A stretch of 64,000 nt of DNA from contig OZ020517.1 in assembly GCA_963971425.1 (NCBI GenBank), positions 7,256,501 to 7,320,500 on the forward strand. Direction: 5' to 3'. Origin of the DNA: Bryoerythrophyllum caledonicum (Eukaryota; Streptophyta; Bryopsida; Pottiales; Pottiaceae). Below are positions 21,513-34,025 of this stretch, in pieces (the stretch's first letter is position 1; each line of letters begins with the position of its first letter). The position numbers and the translations under genes are program-made. Under the pieces are notes generated by a model. The model did no database searches, was not told where the DNA came from, and worked only from the letters and a program-made list of their open reading frames with translations.

Positions 21513-23233
21513 CTACACTCGACGGAGAAAAACTTCAGGATATTCCTTAAGTGTACAAAGAATTTTTAGCACTCGTTTATACGTGGTGATGGCATCTAGA
21601 CCATCAGCAAATTCTTTGTCATAGAGCAAATAGGGATTTAGGAGTGCATCAGCAGAGTGTAATTCGGTTGTGATCATCCATTTTTGGCGGTAGAAGCGAC
21701 GCTCGGCAAAGTCCACTATATCGCTATCAAGATTGAATGGTTCACAACGTAGAGCTAGAATATGCTTCTTGAGATTGCGGAGGATGATCAAAACCTTCTC
21801 CATACATGGTTCTTTGGAATCAAATTCCCTCAAAGCATATACTACAAGTGCTACCATCTCCTGAAAGTTTGTACATTGTTCCCAAAAGTGTTCATCTAGA
21901 ACAATTCTTTTGATGTCCCATGACAAGGTCCCTGCATTGTCTCTACGTTCATCTTGGAGGTTTGTGACATACGCCAACCAGTCGGGATTAACAACACTGT
22001 GCTCTAAGGCTTCTTTGACCTTCAATAAGCGATCCACCATTATTAAATTGGATGCAAATCGAGTTGGCCCCGGCAACAGCAAGCTGAACTTTGCCTCGTG
22101 TTTACAAAACACAGCAAGCGGCATTTGTCGATTCCTCACAAACCTCACCAACTGCCTAGCCTTTACCAGAGCTTCTATTATCCATTTTATCTTCCTCCAG
22201 TCCTCCAACAGTAAGTCCATGGCATGTGCAACACATCCTTGACAATATATATGTGCATATTTTGTTGTGATTATCCGTCCAACCTTGAGCATTCCACTCG
22301 CATTGTCAATACAGACTTGAACAATATTGCGGGGGCCAATCTATTCAATGAACTTCTCAAGAATACATGTCGTGTACGCAACAGTCTTTTCGTTCCTAGT
22401 GGTATCTACTGATTCCAAGAAAAGTTCTCCCAGAGGAGAATCAACCATTGCATTACACAAAGGGCGACTAGTCACAAAGCTCCATTCATCCAGGGCTAGA
22501 GTTCCTCCAAACTTTCGAACACTCTCCTCCATTCTACTATGTAGATCAGCCTCCAAATGAGCCTTTGTTTGTACTAACACCTTGTTTGAATGTCATGGTA
22601 AGACGGTGGAACATACGATTTTTTGAAAGCAGCAGTCTTCATCACAACTTCCTTGAATGCAGCACTCCGTGCGACTGCGAACAGAACATTGGACTAGTAA
22701 AAAAACAGAGCCCACATTTTATCTAGCTCGTGTCGCTCCACTTCTTGAAATCCCTCAGAGAGCACAGATTGCCTCATCAATCGAGGAAGGGTGTCAACTA
22801 TACTTCCATGTTCGATCAGTGTGGAAAAGCCGGGGGTCGATGCAACCTTATTTGTTTCAGAGACTGCAACGGGAACTTGGGTGGATCCTACATATGAATC
22901 CTCGCCAGTGGAGGTAGGTATGTTATGTTCTACGAGAGGCACAATTTTCATGGTTGGAGTGATACAATGTTTAGAGAAAAGCTCTCCGTTATGTTGAGTA
23001 TAATTACCAGCACAATTTCTAAAAAGACTATAAATACATGGTGTCAGTTTGGTGCAGATGCCAACACCACTGTTGCGCTTGCCAGGGACTTCTTTGTAAC
23101 CAAGATGACTAAGTTGGCGTTCTAGCCTTCTTGCAAGAATGCGGGAACAGAGACTACATTTAAGGGAATCAATCTTTCTCCCGAGTACTTCCGTTATTTC
23201 CGAGTACCAAGGAGACCAAGGCTTTGTAGCCAT
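21513..23233 (-). pseudogene. hAT-superfamily transposase pseudogene (DUF659 type)
   Basis: The N-terminal part, 23233-22694, begins MATKPWSPWYSEITEV with a CSLC zinc-finger-like pair. Around 22690-22600 a typical hAT linker reads FKKSYVPPSYHDIQT. Part two, 22580-22341, reads GGTLALDEWSFVTSRPLCN and MVDSPLGELFLESVD, the DUF659 start with the first catalytic Asp (ALDEW). Part three, 22292-21513, reads VCIDNASGM just upstream and YCQGCVAHAMDLLLEDWRKI. Stops lie after WALFFY (22694) and after LEKFIE (about 22338), with a frame change between parts one and two. The dimerisation domain is missing. Dead copy. Confidence 0.75.
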
Positions 23234-23740
23234 TTTTATGAATTAAATATCTTCCAATGAATGAATGTGATATGTGGTATGAGGAAATGAAGGTGTCTTA
23301 AGTTTCTAGAGAAACTCCCACACCTCCAACTTCTAAACTCAATAATTACCAAGCAATAGATGCAAAGTGCAGCTCAAAGCCCTTGAAAAATGAAAGTTTA
23401 GAAGTTAACCAAGGCGTCTTCTGCCGTCTTCTTTATACGCATGGGCCATGGGAACCGAAAATAATTGTTGCCACTTAAAAGGAAGTGACTATTGCAAGAT
23501 CGAGGCGGGGCGGACAACCGGGCGGTCGGCTGCCAAACCGCATATCCTCGCGACCGCCCTACAGACGTCAGAGCAACCACCGGGCGGTCAGCAATGCACG
23601 GACGGCGAGGCGGACGGCCTTTCAGGTTTCACCTAAGGATAAACTACCCAAAACCTACATTTCACAGGACGTCCTTAGGTGGCGGAAGACGTCCCTGGTC
23701 TGGACGTTCGGACATCGACAACGTCTAGCGTCCTCACAAC

Positions 23741-24126
23741 TCAGGCTGGTTGTTCTCCGGAATAGGACCTCCAAATTAAATTAGCCAACATGGGGGTTGT
23801 CTTAGCAGGACTTTTCGGAAACAAAATCGGCACTAAAAACTCCATCTCTCTTCTAGTTCTTGGATCTATACAACTTGCTATTGTGAATCCGTCCTTAGAA
23901 TCAGCCTTATTAATAAACTTTCTTTCTACAAAAGACCCCCTCCGTGAGTGCATACCTTCATCCTTGACCGAGAAGTCATAGACCTCTCTCTAAAGCTTAG
24001 CCGTCCACTAATCCGGATCCGCCCGTAGCTTGTTGTCCCATTTGTTGGAGCGCCCACAATTAAATTGCGCACCATGATTTTGTTCCAAACCAACCATGGC
24101 CGCTCTCTCAACCCAAAACACCCCAT
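23741..24126 (-). pseudogene. Coding-like fragments, unrecognised
   Basis: Overlapping minus-strand frames read GFTIASCIDPRTRREMEFLV then PILFPKSPAKTTPMLANLIW (23953-23741) and ERPWLVWNKIMVRN (24126-23926). They look like protein sequence with frame changes between them. They follow the 24469-25524 ORF in the same orientation. No family recognised. Confidence 0.3.
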
Positions 24127-24468
24127 CCACTTTAGGTTCGAGTCAAGCGCTTTCTTGTCCTTTTAGTCCTCCGATACCCTCGGAACGACATTTCGGAGGT
24201 TGATCGGAAGCTCCATGACCGCCCAGCTACTCGACGCATTCACCATCTTCTACCGCCGCTACGATCTTGCACCCGCACAAAAGACCTCTATTGTTCCGCA
24301 GCCGGATCCTTACCCTACTCGAAATCCTAACTCCAATCTTCACACGGTCGCTTACAATAATTGGACATTCTCCTCCATCATGGAATCAAGGAGGTGTGGT
24401 TCTAATCTTGTTGGCATTGCACTACTTGGCCCAACATCAGTTGCCTCCTCTGTGATACTCTCTAGCGT

Positions 24469-25524
24469 TTAAACCTTTGCAATTAAAGGTTTCGCACACT
24501 CTATGGTCTTAATTGGAGAAGCGGTAGACAATATGTTGGCCACCACGTTCTCCAATTTCTCGTGCAACTCCGGTTCAACCATCACATCATCCAGATGCTC
24601 CTTCGAACATTCAATGCCATGCGGTTGCTCTTTTGAACATTGACTGCCATCGTGCTCTGTTTCTGTCGTTGGAAGCACGTCTTGTATCTTAGGCTTTGGA
24701 CGTAGTAGACTACTCCCATGAGTTCTCTTCTTCAGTTGTTCCAAAACGTTATTTGTGGCAACTGATTCCTGATTAAATAAATCAAGGATATGCTTCTGTG
24801 TCCTCGCGATCCTAAGTTGAAATTGCGCGGTAGTTGGGAACGTGGTCCAATCCACCTTCTTCTTTAATGTCAACTCAGTATAAACCATTGATACCAAGCT
24901 GTAATTAAACAATCCCTTACTTCTTGGATGATCCCCAAATAAAACCCGCCATACCTTCTCAGCTCGATGAATGAAATGATCATCCTCGCACAACCAGGGC
25001 CTGCACGCAAAATCCCTCATATGACTCTTGTGGCAATTTTTGGACCACCGTTGATCAATGTAATACATCTTTACGTACTTCTTGCACGTTTTGAATGTCC
25101 AAAAATCTTACATTTTTGCTTCCCAATTGTCCTCTGCCTTGATGTCTTCATTATCCAAAATCTTCCACTCCAAAGCGTGAGTAGCTTCTCTTTGTTTAAT
25201 CCTCTTCTTCGAGCCCGCGTTTCTACCCAAGCCTAGGTCTCTGTATGTTGTCACCTCTTCCGCCCACATGGTAACTACTGTATTCAAGAATACACACACA
25301 AGATTTGCCTTGTTCTTGTATGAACATCGTAATCTAATGTATATAGAGTCTATCGTGTAGCATAAATGGACCCTCACTACTTCACCAAGTAGGAGGCTCA
25401 GCAAGTACTTATGCAATTGCAGCACATCCGACCTGGATAGCGAAGTATGAAAGTGAGGGAAGAGAGGGTGGCGGTCGGCTTCTATAGGAGGAGGACGGTC
25501 AGACCTAGAGCCGCGGTCGGCCAA
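24469..25524 (-). CDS. Unidentified ORF in GC-ended element
   Basis: Two frames in the same phase (25524-25108 and 25068-24469) are separated by one TAA. That stop overlaps a possible donor (AAAAT then GTAAGA), so it may lie in an intron. The second part reads MYYIDQRWSKNCHKSHMRDF, then LVSMVYTELTLKKKVDWTTF, and ends in a charged low-complexity tail. The conserved Trp and aromatic spacing suggest a folded N-terminal domain, perhaps an accessory DNA-binding protein of a TIR element, but I cannot name a family. The first 20 codons lie in the GC-rich terminal repeat, which makes that start doubtful. Confidence 0.35.
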
Positions 25525-26204
25525 TGGCGGTCAGTCGGGCCAGCCTCGCGCGGACGGCCGAGGCGACCGCAAGATGCGGCGGACGGCCTCGGCCACCCAT
25601 CCGCTGGTCTGGGGGTACGGCCCGACCGTCCGCTTGTCCGTTTTTTATTTTTGATTTTTGATTTTAATTTTAATTTTGAAAAAGCAAAAATACTCCTAAG
25701 GTTTGGATATGCACCCATGAAAAGGGATTTGGTCAAATAAATTTATAAAAACTCTTTTTTCCAATGATCAAAATAGGAAGAGGAATTTAAGGCTGCATAT
25801 ATGTGAAAAAAAACTCTCTTTTATTTTAGACCTATCAAAAAATAAGAGAAAAATGAAAACACTTATGAAAATAGAAAAAAAACTATTATTTATTTTTTGA
25901 TTTTAAATGTAGTAAGGAAAGAAAACATATAAAGTAATTATGTGATACCTATTTTTCTTTAAACTAGAAAAGAAACAAAGACAAAGGCTTGACATATGTG
26001 ATTCTATTATTTTTAGTTGAGCCTCATGAAAATCTAAGGGCCACTTTATACTTGGGGCCAGATTCGGGACCGGCCAGAACTCTTAAAGTTTCAACCAACA
26101 CGGTCTCAATCTTTCAAATCCAACCCAAGGCCTAATACTTGGGGTCGGCCGGAACTACATTTCATTCTATGTATCGCCTTAGGTGGCATGGTGTTTAAAT
26201 GGGC

Positions 26205-26365
26205 TTTTAAATTCTATACCAATTCCAAATTTTTGTTATTAAAATTGAAAAAATATTTGTTGAGTTTCATTCTTATTTCTGTATCTTTCTACATAAATAT
26301 TTTTGACATACAATGTCATTTGAGTCTTGAACTGGCTTAAAAATTGGAATTGGGTGCTTCTACCT
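26205..26365 (+). repeat. Dispersed repeat family, copy A
   Basis: Includes AATATTTGTTGAGTTTCATT and ACAATGTCATTTGAGTC. Related copies lie at 33850-34025 (same strand) and 63945-64000 (opposite strand). Non-coding. Confidence 0.6.
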
Positions 26366-27084
26366 TAACCCTTAAACGTCGGGGCGACCAAAATTTGATT
26401 GATGGAAGAATGTAAAATGCTCCCACGTGATGATAAAACATTACTTTCATTGAAGTTTTTGTGAAGGTGTTGTCAATGAGTGCATGTACCACATGCAGTC
26501 ATTGACCCTTCACAAAGTGTGTAACTTTTTCTCTAAACAAGAAAGTGTTTGTGACTTGGAACTCAATGTAGTGTATTTTAGAAACTTATAGATTAAGCTC
26601 TAAATATGAGTTTGAGTGATTAAAATGATTTTTTAAAAAATTGAGTCCAATTTATGAAATGAAGTTTATCAGATATAGTTTCCAATCCAATTTGTAAATT
26701 TGAAAAATACATACAATTGAGTAAGTTATTGCAATTTGAACTTTGTGCATATTACCCTAGATGACCAATCTTCTAATTTAAGCTGGATACGGAAGTTTCA
26801 CCTACACCACAAGTTGCAACACAATAATGTACACCTTCAGTGAAATCATCATATTTTTAACGCAAAATTTGTACATGATATGAATATTCTTCAATTTTTC
26901 TTCAAAAAATTACAATAATTTGAATTCGCACAAAAAATATTGTGACATGAGCAAAACATGTGGTGTCATTTCTGAAAAATGAAATAAAAATATTTTTGTT
27001 TATATTTGATGAAGAATTAGAGCTCATATTAAAATAAAAATTGGGATTCATGCCTCAGTCATAGTTTGGTCCTTTAACGGTTAA
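26365..27084. repeat. TTAA-flanked element, 720 bp
   Basis: Left end TTAACCCTTAAACGTCGGGG then CGACCAAA. Right end TTTGGTCCTTTAACGGTTAA. The ends are imperfect inverted repeats bounded by TTAA. The interior is AT-rich without a gene. Confidence 0.6.
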
Positions 27085-27249
27085 ATAGTCCGTACGATGC
27101 AATATCAGGAAAATAGAGATTGTGATTCAATGTGTACAACCTAAACAAATAACCAAATATAATCTAATATCCAAATATCAAAAGGCCGGATTGAAGGCAA
27201 ATCCGGCCGGCCTTCCATCCGACCCCAAGCCTAATGTAAACCAGCCCTA

Positions 27250-27654
27250 TTGTATTACTTAGACCATAATCAATCATCAGATTTCCAATTCTCACTTTTC
27301 TTTTTGGTTACCTTAATAAGTTTTTGACCAATAATCCGTATGGTCAATAAGAAAGTTTACACCACATGTTGTGAGAAAACAAAAAGAGAAATATATAAAG
27401 ATATCTAGATTTTATGTGGAAAATAATAAGGTTTCTTTTTTACCTTGCCCGACAATGAGTGACAATGTGTGAAAATGTTTGACTTGGGTTGGTATGATAT
27501 TTTTCACTAAAGACAATAACTTTTTTTAACAATACTAAGGGAAAGAATATTACTTGCGAGTAAATGCTTTTGTTTTCCTTCTTACTCATTGCACTACAAC
27601 GTGCTGTTCTGAAGTGTTATTGGCATAGACATGCCTTGTTGTCTTAGGGGTTAA
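27250..27654. repeat. Truncated TTAA-type element, right end
   Basis: Ends TTGTCTTAGGGGTTAA (TTAA 27651-27654) and shares CCTTGCCCGACAATG, GTGACAATGTGTGAAAATGT and TTGACTTGGGTT with the element at 16621-17507. The left end is not identifiable. Confidence 0.5.
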
Positions 27655-28283
27655 TACAAAAATCCACAAAATGAAGATGAAATATTTTTTAATGTAGGTC
27701 ATTCACAATGTCCGGTAAACCACTAATATTCCGTGCTCTTCATTCAATGAAGATTTATCAATTGCCACTTTTACAAATGTTGATTTCCATCAATGAAAGT
27801 TGTATACATGTTGATTCTTGAAGGTGATGTTTTACAATACCAAAAAGGAAATATAAAATAAGTTTGGCTTCAATCCAACTTTCTTTTTAACACATCTGAA
27901 TTTTGCCCACTTATGCTCACCGTATGATTTTTTCAACGAAAGTGACTTAAAATTGGACATAGTTTTTTTGGTCACAATATGGAGAATCTAACGAGTCTCG
28001 AAGATGCCAGAAATTAAAATTTCTCTACTCCCTGAAAAATAGCACGTCAACCTAAGTCACACAGTTTCACATATTGTTGGTCAAGGTACCAATACGGAAC
28101 TGCGGGAGTCTAAAACTCCCACTCAGTTGGCCCTACCAAAAAAATTAGTTAAAGTAGGATTTTTAGTCTAAATTAACTAGAAAAGTAGTTAGTGTTGTGT
28201 AGAATTAGACTCCCAACCCCACAGACCACATCCGTCTTCTCCCGCAGCCTTTCCCCCCTTCTCTCGATTTTCTCCCTCTTCCC

Positions 28284-28330
28284 TTATTTAAAATTCTCTC
28301 TCGCTATCTCTCTCTCTCTAGTAGGGTTGA
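28284..28330 (+). promoter_or_regulatory. TATA-like box and pyrimidine-rich leader
   Basis: CTTATTTAAAATTCTCTCTC is followed by a (CT)n run and TAGGGTT, the usual arrangement at plant transcription starts. It would drive plus-strand transcription into the 28.1-31.9 kb unit. Confidence 0.35.
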
Positions 28331-29076
28331 AAGTTGGAAAACTCGAGCTTTTAGGGTTGGAAGAGATTGGTGTTACAACTAGGGTTTGGAGGAGAAAGAA
28401 GTTTTGGAGAAGAAGTTTTGAAGAAGACTTTTGAAGATTTCAAGGAGGTATGGGAGACTTTTTGGAGGCTTTTTCAAGTGTCTTGAAGGTGGTGGAAGAC
28501 GTGCGCTCAACCGAGGGTTTGGTGGTGTAAGGAGATTCGTGGCCACGGCGAGAAGATCAAAGAGACAAAAGTTTACGGAGGTTGCGGGTGCAACAAGGAG
28601 TTGGAAAACAAAGGTGATTCTTGCCCATGTTGAATTTCTCTTGTTTGTGCAAACTTCTTTGTTTGTAAGTATTTTTCTCTCTTTCTACCGAGGTGACCTC
28701 TGGTAATATCCTCTCTAGTCTAGAGAAAAAGTTCCCCGGTGGACTCTATCCAGACCACATTGTGACTTCTTATACGTATAAGTCTACGTTGGTGTCATAT
28801 TATTTGTTTTCTATTGTCTTAGCCTTGTGGCAAATCTTTCTTTTAGGTTTTCTCCATCCTCCTATCTTCTTTAGGTCTTGCCCAAATTTTCTATCCTTTT
28901 CCCGGTCTCCCTGGTCAACCGGAAAAATCTCTTTCTAAGTCTTGTTCTCCCAAGTTCTCTCATTGTAATGATCATATGCGATATTGTTTCGTTAGTGTGT
29001 TGTTAGATACGTAATATACCTACATCCACGTATCTAGCAAAGTGTTCCGGAGTAGTACACCGGTTGACCGATAGAT

Positions 29077-30434
29077 TTGTATTTTTCGGGCCGGACCAGA
29101 GTTTGTGATAAGTTAATAGGAAGATTGGTGGAAGTACAGGCATTTTGCGGATATCTGTCCACCCCGGACAACATGGTTCTACCGGTGTCGATAATTTTTT
29201 TGAAGATTGACCCTAACAAGAGGGAGGGGACTACGAAAGGTATACACTTGGAGGAGAACCTCATCCAGATGGGGTGCAAAGGACTCTACGAGAAGCCGTC
29301 GGTATTCCAGAGGGGACGTGCAGTGGCGGAGTTGCAACCTTCTAGGACGCCCCAGGGAGTCTACCGGGCCAATCCCCGGTCTTGGACCACGGATGTATGG
29401 CACGAAGTGTACTCTCTCTTTCAAGAGAGAGCGAGTGGGTATCCGGAGTCAACCTGGAGCTGCTAGAAGAACATGTATCAAACCCTTACAATGCGTCGGA
29501 ATGTTACCGGAGCGACCACTTCAGGAATCACCGGTTGAGAAGGGCGATTGAGCTTCTAAACCCAATCCTCCATCCCAAGTTCCAACCGACGTGAAAGGGT
29601 CACAGCCCGGTTGGCCACTGCCTACATTGAAGCATTTTTCGAAGAATCCTTCCCGGATTGACAATATTTGTTGGTTGAGGCAATTTTGCCTCAACTTCGG
29701 GCAGTTCAACAAGGTGGAGGCTCCAAGACATTCTTGACCCCTTATCTCATGCATATGTATGAGCACCACCATTGTCTAGAACCAAAAGAAAAAAAGATGT
29801 GGAAACAAGGGATGTATTCTCCAAATCACCCTCCCCGGGATCCTACTCAACAACCGGAGTTTCGGTTGGCGTTACCAGCAACTCCACAAGAAGCTTCTTC
29901 ATCTCAAACGATCTTGAGTGAGGGAAGGACCTCCCGGTCTCACCGGAAGAAACCACCACAACCGCCAAGGCACCCAAGAAACTCACTCTCGTGGAGAACA
30001 TATCCAAGTTCTCCGGAGAGGTGATCCGAGAGATCCAAGAGATGGAGATAGAACTAATGGAGACAAGATGTCTCCAAAGGGTTCTCCGGAAGATTTTTGA
30101 AGTGGAGGACAATCGTGACATCTTACCTACGGCCCGGGAGAAACTGGAGCTAGTAGCCAAAGTGAAGAGGGATCTCCGGGCCACCCGAAAGGAGCTCCAT
30201 GACTCGAAGACTACGTCCCAAGAGATTATCATGACCTTTACCAAGATGCTTGCCGATCAACCGAGTACCACCACATCGTTGCAAGACCAAAGTCCACCTC
30301 AAAAGAAGAGAAAATTTGTCTATGATAAATCTTCCTCTTTGGAAGAGGATGACCCACCCACTCAAACACCAGTGAGACGGGTGGATTCCCCATCCTCCAA
30401 GGAGTGGGGTGTGAAAGTTTGTGAGAGGAAATGA
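29077..30434 (+). pseudogene. Decayed ORF of unknown family with coiled-coil C-terminus
   Basis: Coding-like sequence shifts among frames. It runs VWHEVYSLFQERASG (frame 1), VNLELLEEHVSNPYNASECY (frame 3), TARLATAYIEAFFEESFPD and LVEAILPQLRAVQQGGGSKT (frame 1), then ENISKFSGEVIREIQEMEIE and a heptad-rich helix to a stop at 30434 (frame 3). At least three frameshifts and three in-frame stops separate the pieces. The C-terminal 140 residues look coiled coil followed by an acidic, Pro-rich tail. I recognise no family. Confidence 0.4.
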
Positions 30435-30497
30435 GGCCTCCCGGTAAACTCTACCGGGAAGGAACCGATTGACCTCACTTCCTCACCACCAAAGTCC

Positions 30498-30710
30498 TTG
30501 GTAGAGTCTTCATTGGCCGTACTCATTGATTTCAAGGAGGCTCCTTGTGTATCTATAGATACATCTCACCTACCCGTAGATACTCCCAATCCATCGGTAG
30601 ACCTCCCGGTTGAGACATCCAACCTTCCGGTGGATTCTCTTGACCATGAGGGTACCTCCAACCATCTTGACAATGCCTATATGGATCAACCGGGAGAGTC
30701 TTCCGATTGA
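30498..30710 (+). CDS. Short repeat-rich ORF, unidentified
   Basis: Contains a loose repeat of the type SHLPVDTPNPSVDLPVETSN. It lies 60 bases after the coiled-coil ORF with a shift of frame, so it is likely the degenerate tail of the same protein. No family recognised. Confidence 0.25.
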   Translation: MVESSLAVLIDFKEAPCVSIDTSHLPVDTPNPSVDLPVETSNLPVDSLDHEGTSNHLDNAYMDQPGESSD

Positions 30711-31950
30711 GCCTTTGTTATATATTATGTGTTATTGATGCTTTATCCCATCGGTTGATGGAATGTTGTTAAAGTTGTTAGATAAAAAGACTAGGGTGAG
30801 AGTAGTGATGTCAATGGGGCCCCTTTGAGCACCCGCTCTCTACAACTAGAGTGGTTTTTCCGGCTACTTAATTTTGTTAGAGAATATTTTAACCGTCCCG
30901 GACCGGGAGTCTTCCGGTTTACCAATCTATCGGTAATCCGCCGGTGACTAGGCTATCCTTGATTTTAGGATCTAGATGCCATTTTGTCCTTTTGAGGATC
31001 TAGTTTTGGAGGGTAGCTAGTAGCTTTTGTGTACTTAAGAAGCCTTGGGCTCTTGTGTTAAGTACTCTTCTCTTTGTTGATTTGCTTGTGTCTTGCCATT
31101 ATTGCTTGTGTTTAGAGTCTTTGTTGAGCTTGTGTGAGTAGACCGGGAGAGAGTTGAGTCCTCTTAGTGTGTCTTTGCTAGGTGTGCAGGGTTGTGGCTT
31201 ATTGTGTGTTATATGATTGAGTATGAGTAGAGATTTCCCGAGGGTGTAGAATATCTAGGTTTTATAGGTGGAGTAAGATCCGGGATCTATACTCGAGATC
31301 GTTCACCGGTGGGACCAAGAAGAGTTGTTTCACCGAATGGAATCTGGGAAGCCCACGACTATTTATGATAGCCTCCCTTAAGTAGGAAGTGTTTGGATTA
31401 GTTGGGGAGTAGAGGTGATATCCCCACTCTTGGTACACCGGAAGAGATTTAGGCTAAGCCTGAGTCCAGAGAATTTTGGGGTTTCCACCCTTGCAGTGGA
31501 CGAGTTCCAACGATCCCCGTGGAAGGTTGCCTTGCTCATATGATTTGCTTAACACCAACTTGTTGTGAGCCTTGTATATTCTTTGTTTGATTCATTGGCT
31601 GTGGTTATAGATGAAACCCGGGCTTGCGTGCTCGGTTTACCCGGACAAGTTTCCGGTAGATTGTGAAGATTGGTAAACCGGTTGCAACTTTTTTAACTTT
31701 TTCAAGGTGTAGGGTTAGATTGTGGATATTGTGGCCTGTGGACTGCGAGAACGGAGGACAGTGACTTTCCGGGCACTGTAAAACTTACAAGAAAACTACT
31801 GTGACGCTCAATTGAGTTTAAACTAAACACTTGTGATCACTTGTTACTGGGTACTAAGGTACCGGGAGAAGCCACCCTGCGGGATGTGTTGTGGTATTAA
31901 GTGTGAAGTATTGTTAAGATTTGAAGACTTTGATGCACGATAAAAATCCC

Positions 31951-33640
31951 AAGCAACGAGCTGGTTAGATGGACTTGCTGAAGGTTAATTACGGTTAACT
32001 TTGAGAAAAAGGAACCACCAGACTACGATTGGAACCATGTTCTTCTCTTCATAGAATTTAGAGATCTTCTTATTTTTTACATTATATTTTTTATACTACA
32101 AAATTAGGGGTGACCATTCTTATATCATATGGATTTTCATCCTTAAACATACATTGTTCTAAAAATAAACAGAAGTTCAGGCGGCGATTTTTGAACCTCC
32201 ATTCCTTCCAAATTTTTTTTGAAGGTGCTACCCCCCTTGGTTTACGTCTAGAAATTGGTGTACAAGACTACAAGGACATTTCATTATGATTAGCATGGTG
32301 GTAATAATCGTAGATCTCGTGTAGTGCAAAAACTTTAGAGCAAGTGATGTCAAACTGTGCAGATCCGCTAAACGCTGAAACAAAAGAGGATCTAATTTTC
32401 TACTTCAAATACTGTAATCTTTCACTCCCTGCGGTAAAAGTTAGTGAAATTTTTTGATGACATTAGCAAATATCGGTAGGTCTTTATTAACATCGCACAA
32501 CCAATTTTGGAATCGATAAGTTTTTGTTTCCCTCCTTAGTCATGCCAAACTGTGTAAAGAGTCATGCCATAAAATATACAATCATTGAAATATCACTTAC
32601 CATGCAATAAAAACTAGAAAGCTCGTGAGTGGTCAAACCATGGAAGGTGATAAAATAGTTGTTGAAATTTTTTTAATTTTTTTTCCTACATCAAATATAA
32701 AGTGATTACAAAAAATCCCAATGTTTTTATACACATCAACTTCAGGGCTATGTTATTTTAGATGTTTGGATTTATAAATAATGATACTCACATAGAGTTT
32801 AAAAAATGATGATAGTTTCACCATTACCCAAAAAATGTAAGGTGATATTAAATGAATATAAATAATTCAATTCTTGTGAAATATATAAAGTATTTTGTAC
32901 ACCACACTTAACACACGGTAGTGCTAATGTTCATTGCCATGCATGTGTATGTCCTTGCACCATTATCTACCCACCAAGATTTCCTCGTATCCATTCCAAA
33001 GAATACCTATTCACAAACCAAAACAAACACAAAGCTCCACAATATTCTATATATTTGGCCTATGTCCATTTTTGTTTTTTATATGCACCTTTAGAATGAG
33101 GAATTCTATGCTCTCATGTTTCCAAATCGATATATTGGGAATGCAATAGTTTTGGGACCCACCTATTTAGCATTGCGTAATAGACATATTATGTTCCACC
33201 CACACATTTCTAATCCCTTGATTTTAGAAGTTTCCTTATTTTTTTATCATCACCTATTAGAAAATACAATTGACAATAAAAAATAAATTTCATTCAAAAG
33301 ACAAGCCCCATGGAAATTTATGACAATGGAACTTTATATGCGTTCTAAAATACATATAGACACATATAAATTAGCGTATATAGTTATAATTATTGTTTCC
33401 AAATCCTTGTAATGTTTTCTTTGAGAATTGAAAGGATGCAAGACCATCGTATCTATCATTGTAAAATGGACAAGCATACATTTTTTTTGTAATTTTATAA
33501 ATCTTCATTTCTTATATATGCAATAGAACTCATTATTTCATTTTCTTTTTAAATCATGTTTGAAATGATTATTTGGAAATGGGAAATGCAAGATTTGCAA
33601 ATCACATGTCCATAATTATTAGCATTGGATCATAAAGTGT
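31951..33640. other. AT-rich spacer, no gene seen
   Basis: No coding or RNA gene supported. Around 32215-32440 the phrases GAAGGTGCTACCCC, ATTGGTGTACAAGAC and TAGTGCAAAAAC resemble, in reverse, parts of the TTAA elements at 14.6 and 16.6 kb, suggesting a decayed inverted copy. Confidence 0.4.
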
Positions 33641-33849
33641 GCAATTTTGGGTTGCTCTACTTCAATTGAGCTCTCATTGGTGACATCGCCTCGTAAGTTG
33701 AACAAAACCGATCGGCATTGGGTACCCTCCATGAGTTGGTCATCCATGGCATGTCTTCTCTCCTTTACTCACTCTCACTTGAACACATTGGACAAAGGAG
33801 GGCACTCAATCTCACCTACCCTACAATTTGATAATGGGCTCCCGTAGTT

Positions 33850-34025
33850 TTTGGGCTTTGAAATTCAATATGAATTCCAAATCTTTGAGATTAAATTTGA
33901 AAAAATATTTGTTGAGTTTCATTCATAACTCCGCATCTTTCTACATAAATGTTTGTGATATACAATGTCATTTGAGTCCCAAACTAGCTTAAGTGATCGG
34001 AATTCGGTGCCTCTAACTTACCTTG
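33850..34025 (+). repeat. Dispersed repeat family, copy B
   Basis: Aligns with 26205-26365 (AATATTTGTTGAGTTTCATT, ACAATGTCATTTGAGTCC) and with the reverse complement of the last 55 bases of the window (GGCTTAAGTG versus AGCTTAAGTG). Confidence 0.6.

Larger units (their letters stand above)
23509..25641. mobile_element. Putative TIR element with GC-rich inverted ends
   Basis: The left end (GGACAACCGGGCGGTCGG, about 23511) is mirrored by CCGACCGTCCGCTTGTCC (about 25622-25639). GC-rich blocks of 130-200 bp rich in GCGGACGGCC and CGACCGCC lie just inside both ends (23509-23720 and 25490-25641), in sharp contrast to the AT-rich surroundings. Between them is a minus-strand ORF (24469-25524) and shorter minus-strand coding-like scraps (23741-24126). 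Superfamily unknown. Confidence 0.45.
26038..27247. mobile_element. TIR element with GGGC...GCCC ends, containing a nested TTAA element
   Basis: The left end is GGGCCACTTTATACTTGGGG. The right end is CCCCAAGCCTAATGTAAACC then AGCCC. Both carry GGGC-N-(T)TTA, CTTGGGG and GGCCGG just inside. The left flank is TAA and the right flank TAT, so no clean target duplication. A 720-bp TTAA element lies in the middle. Confidence 0.5.
28110..31950 (+). mobile_element. Unidentified decayed coding unit, possibly a retroelement derivative
   Basis: This block stands out by being rich in CCGG/ACCGGT words. It begins with a promoter-like region: TATTTAAA near 28284, then a CT-rich leader with (CT)n, then TAGGGTT. 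It contains a decayed ORF (29077-30434) and ends in non-coding sequence with the same word bias. No second LTR, primer site or reverse transcriptase was found, so calling it a retroelement is a guess. It might be a silenced host gene family instead. Confidence 0.3.

Noticed and set aside
28110..31950. Complete LTR retrotransposon
   Set aside because: No pair of matching terminal repeats, no primer-binding site and no reverse transcriptase or integrase motif could be found.
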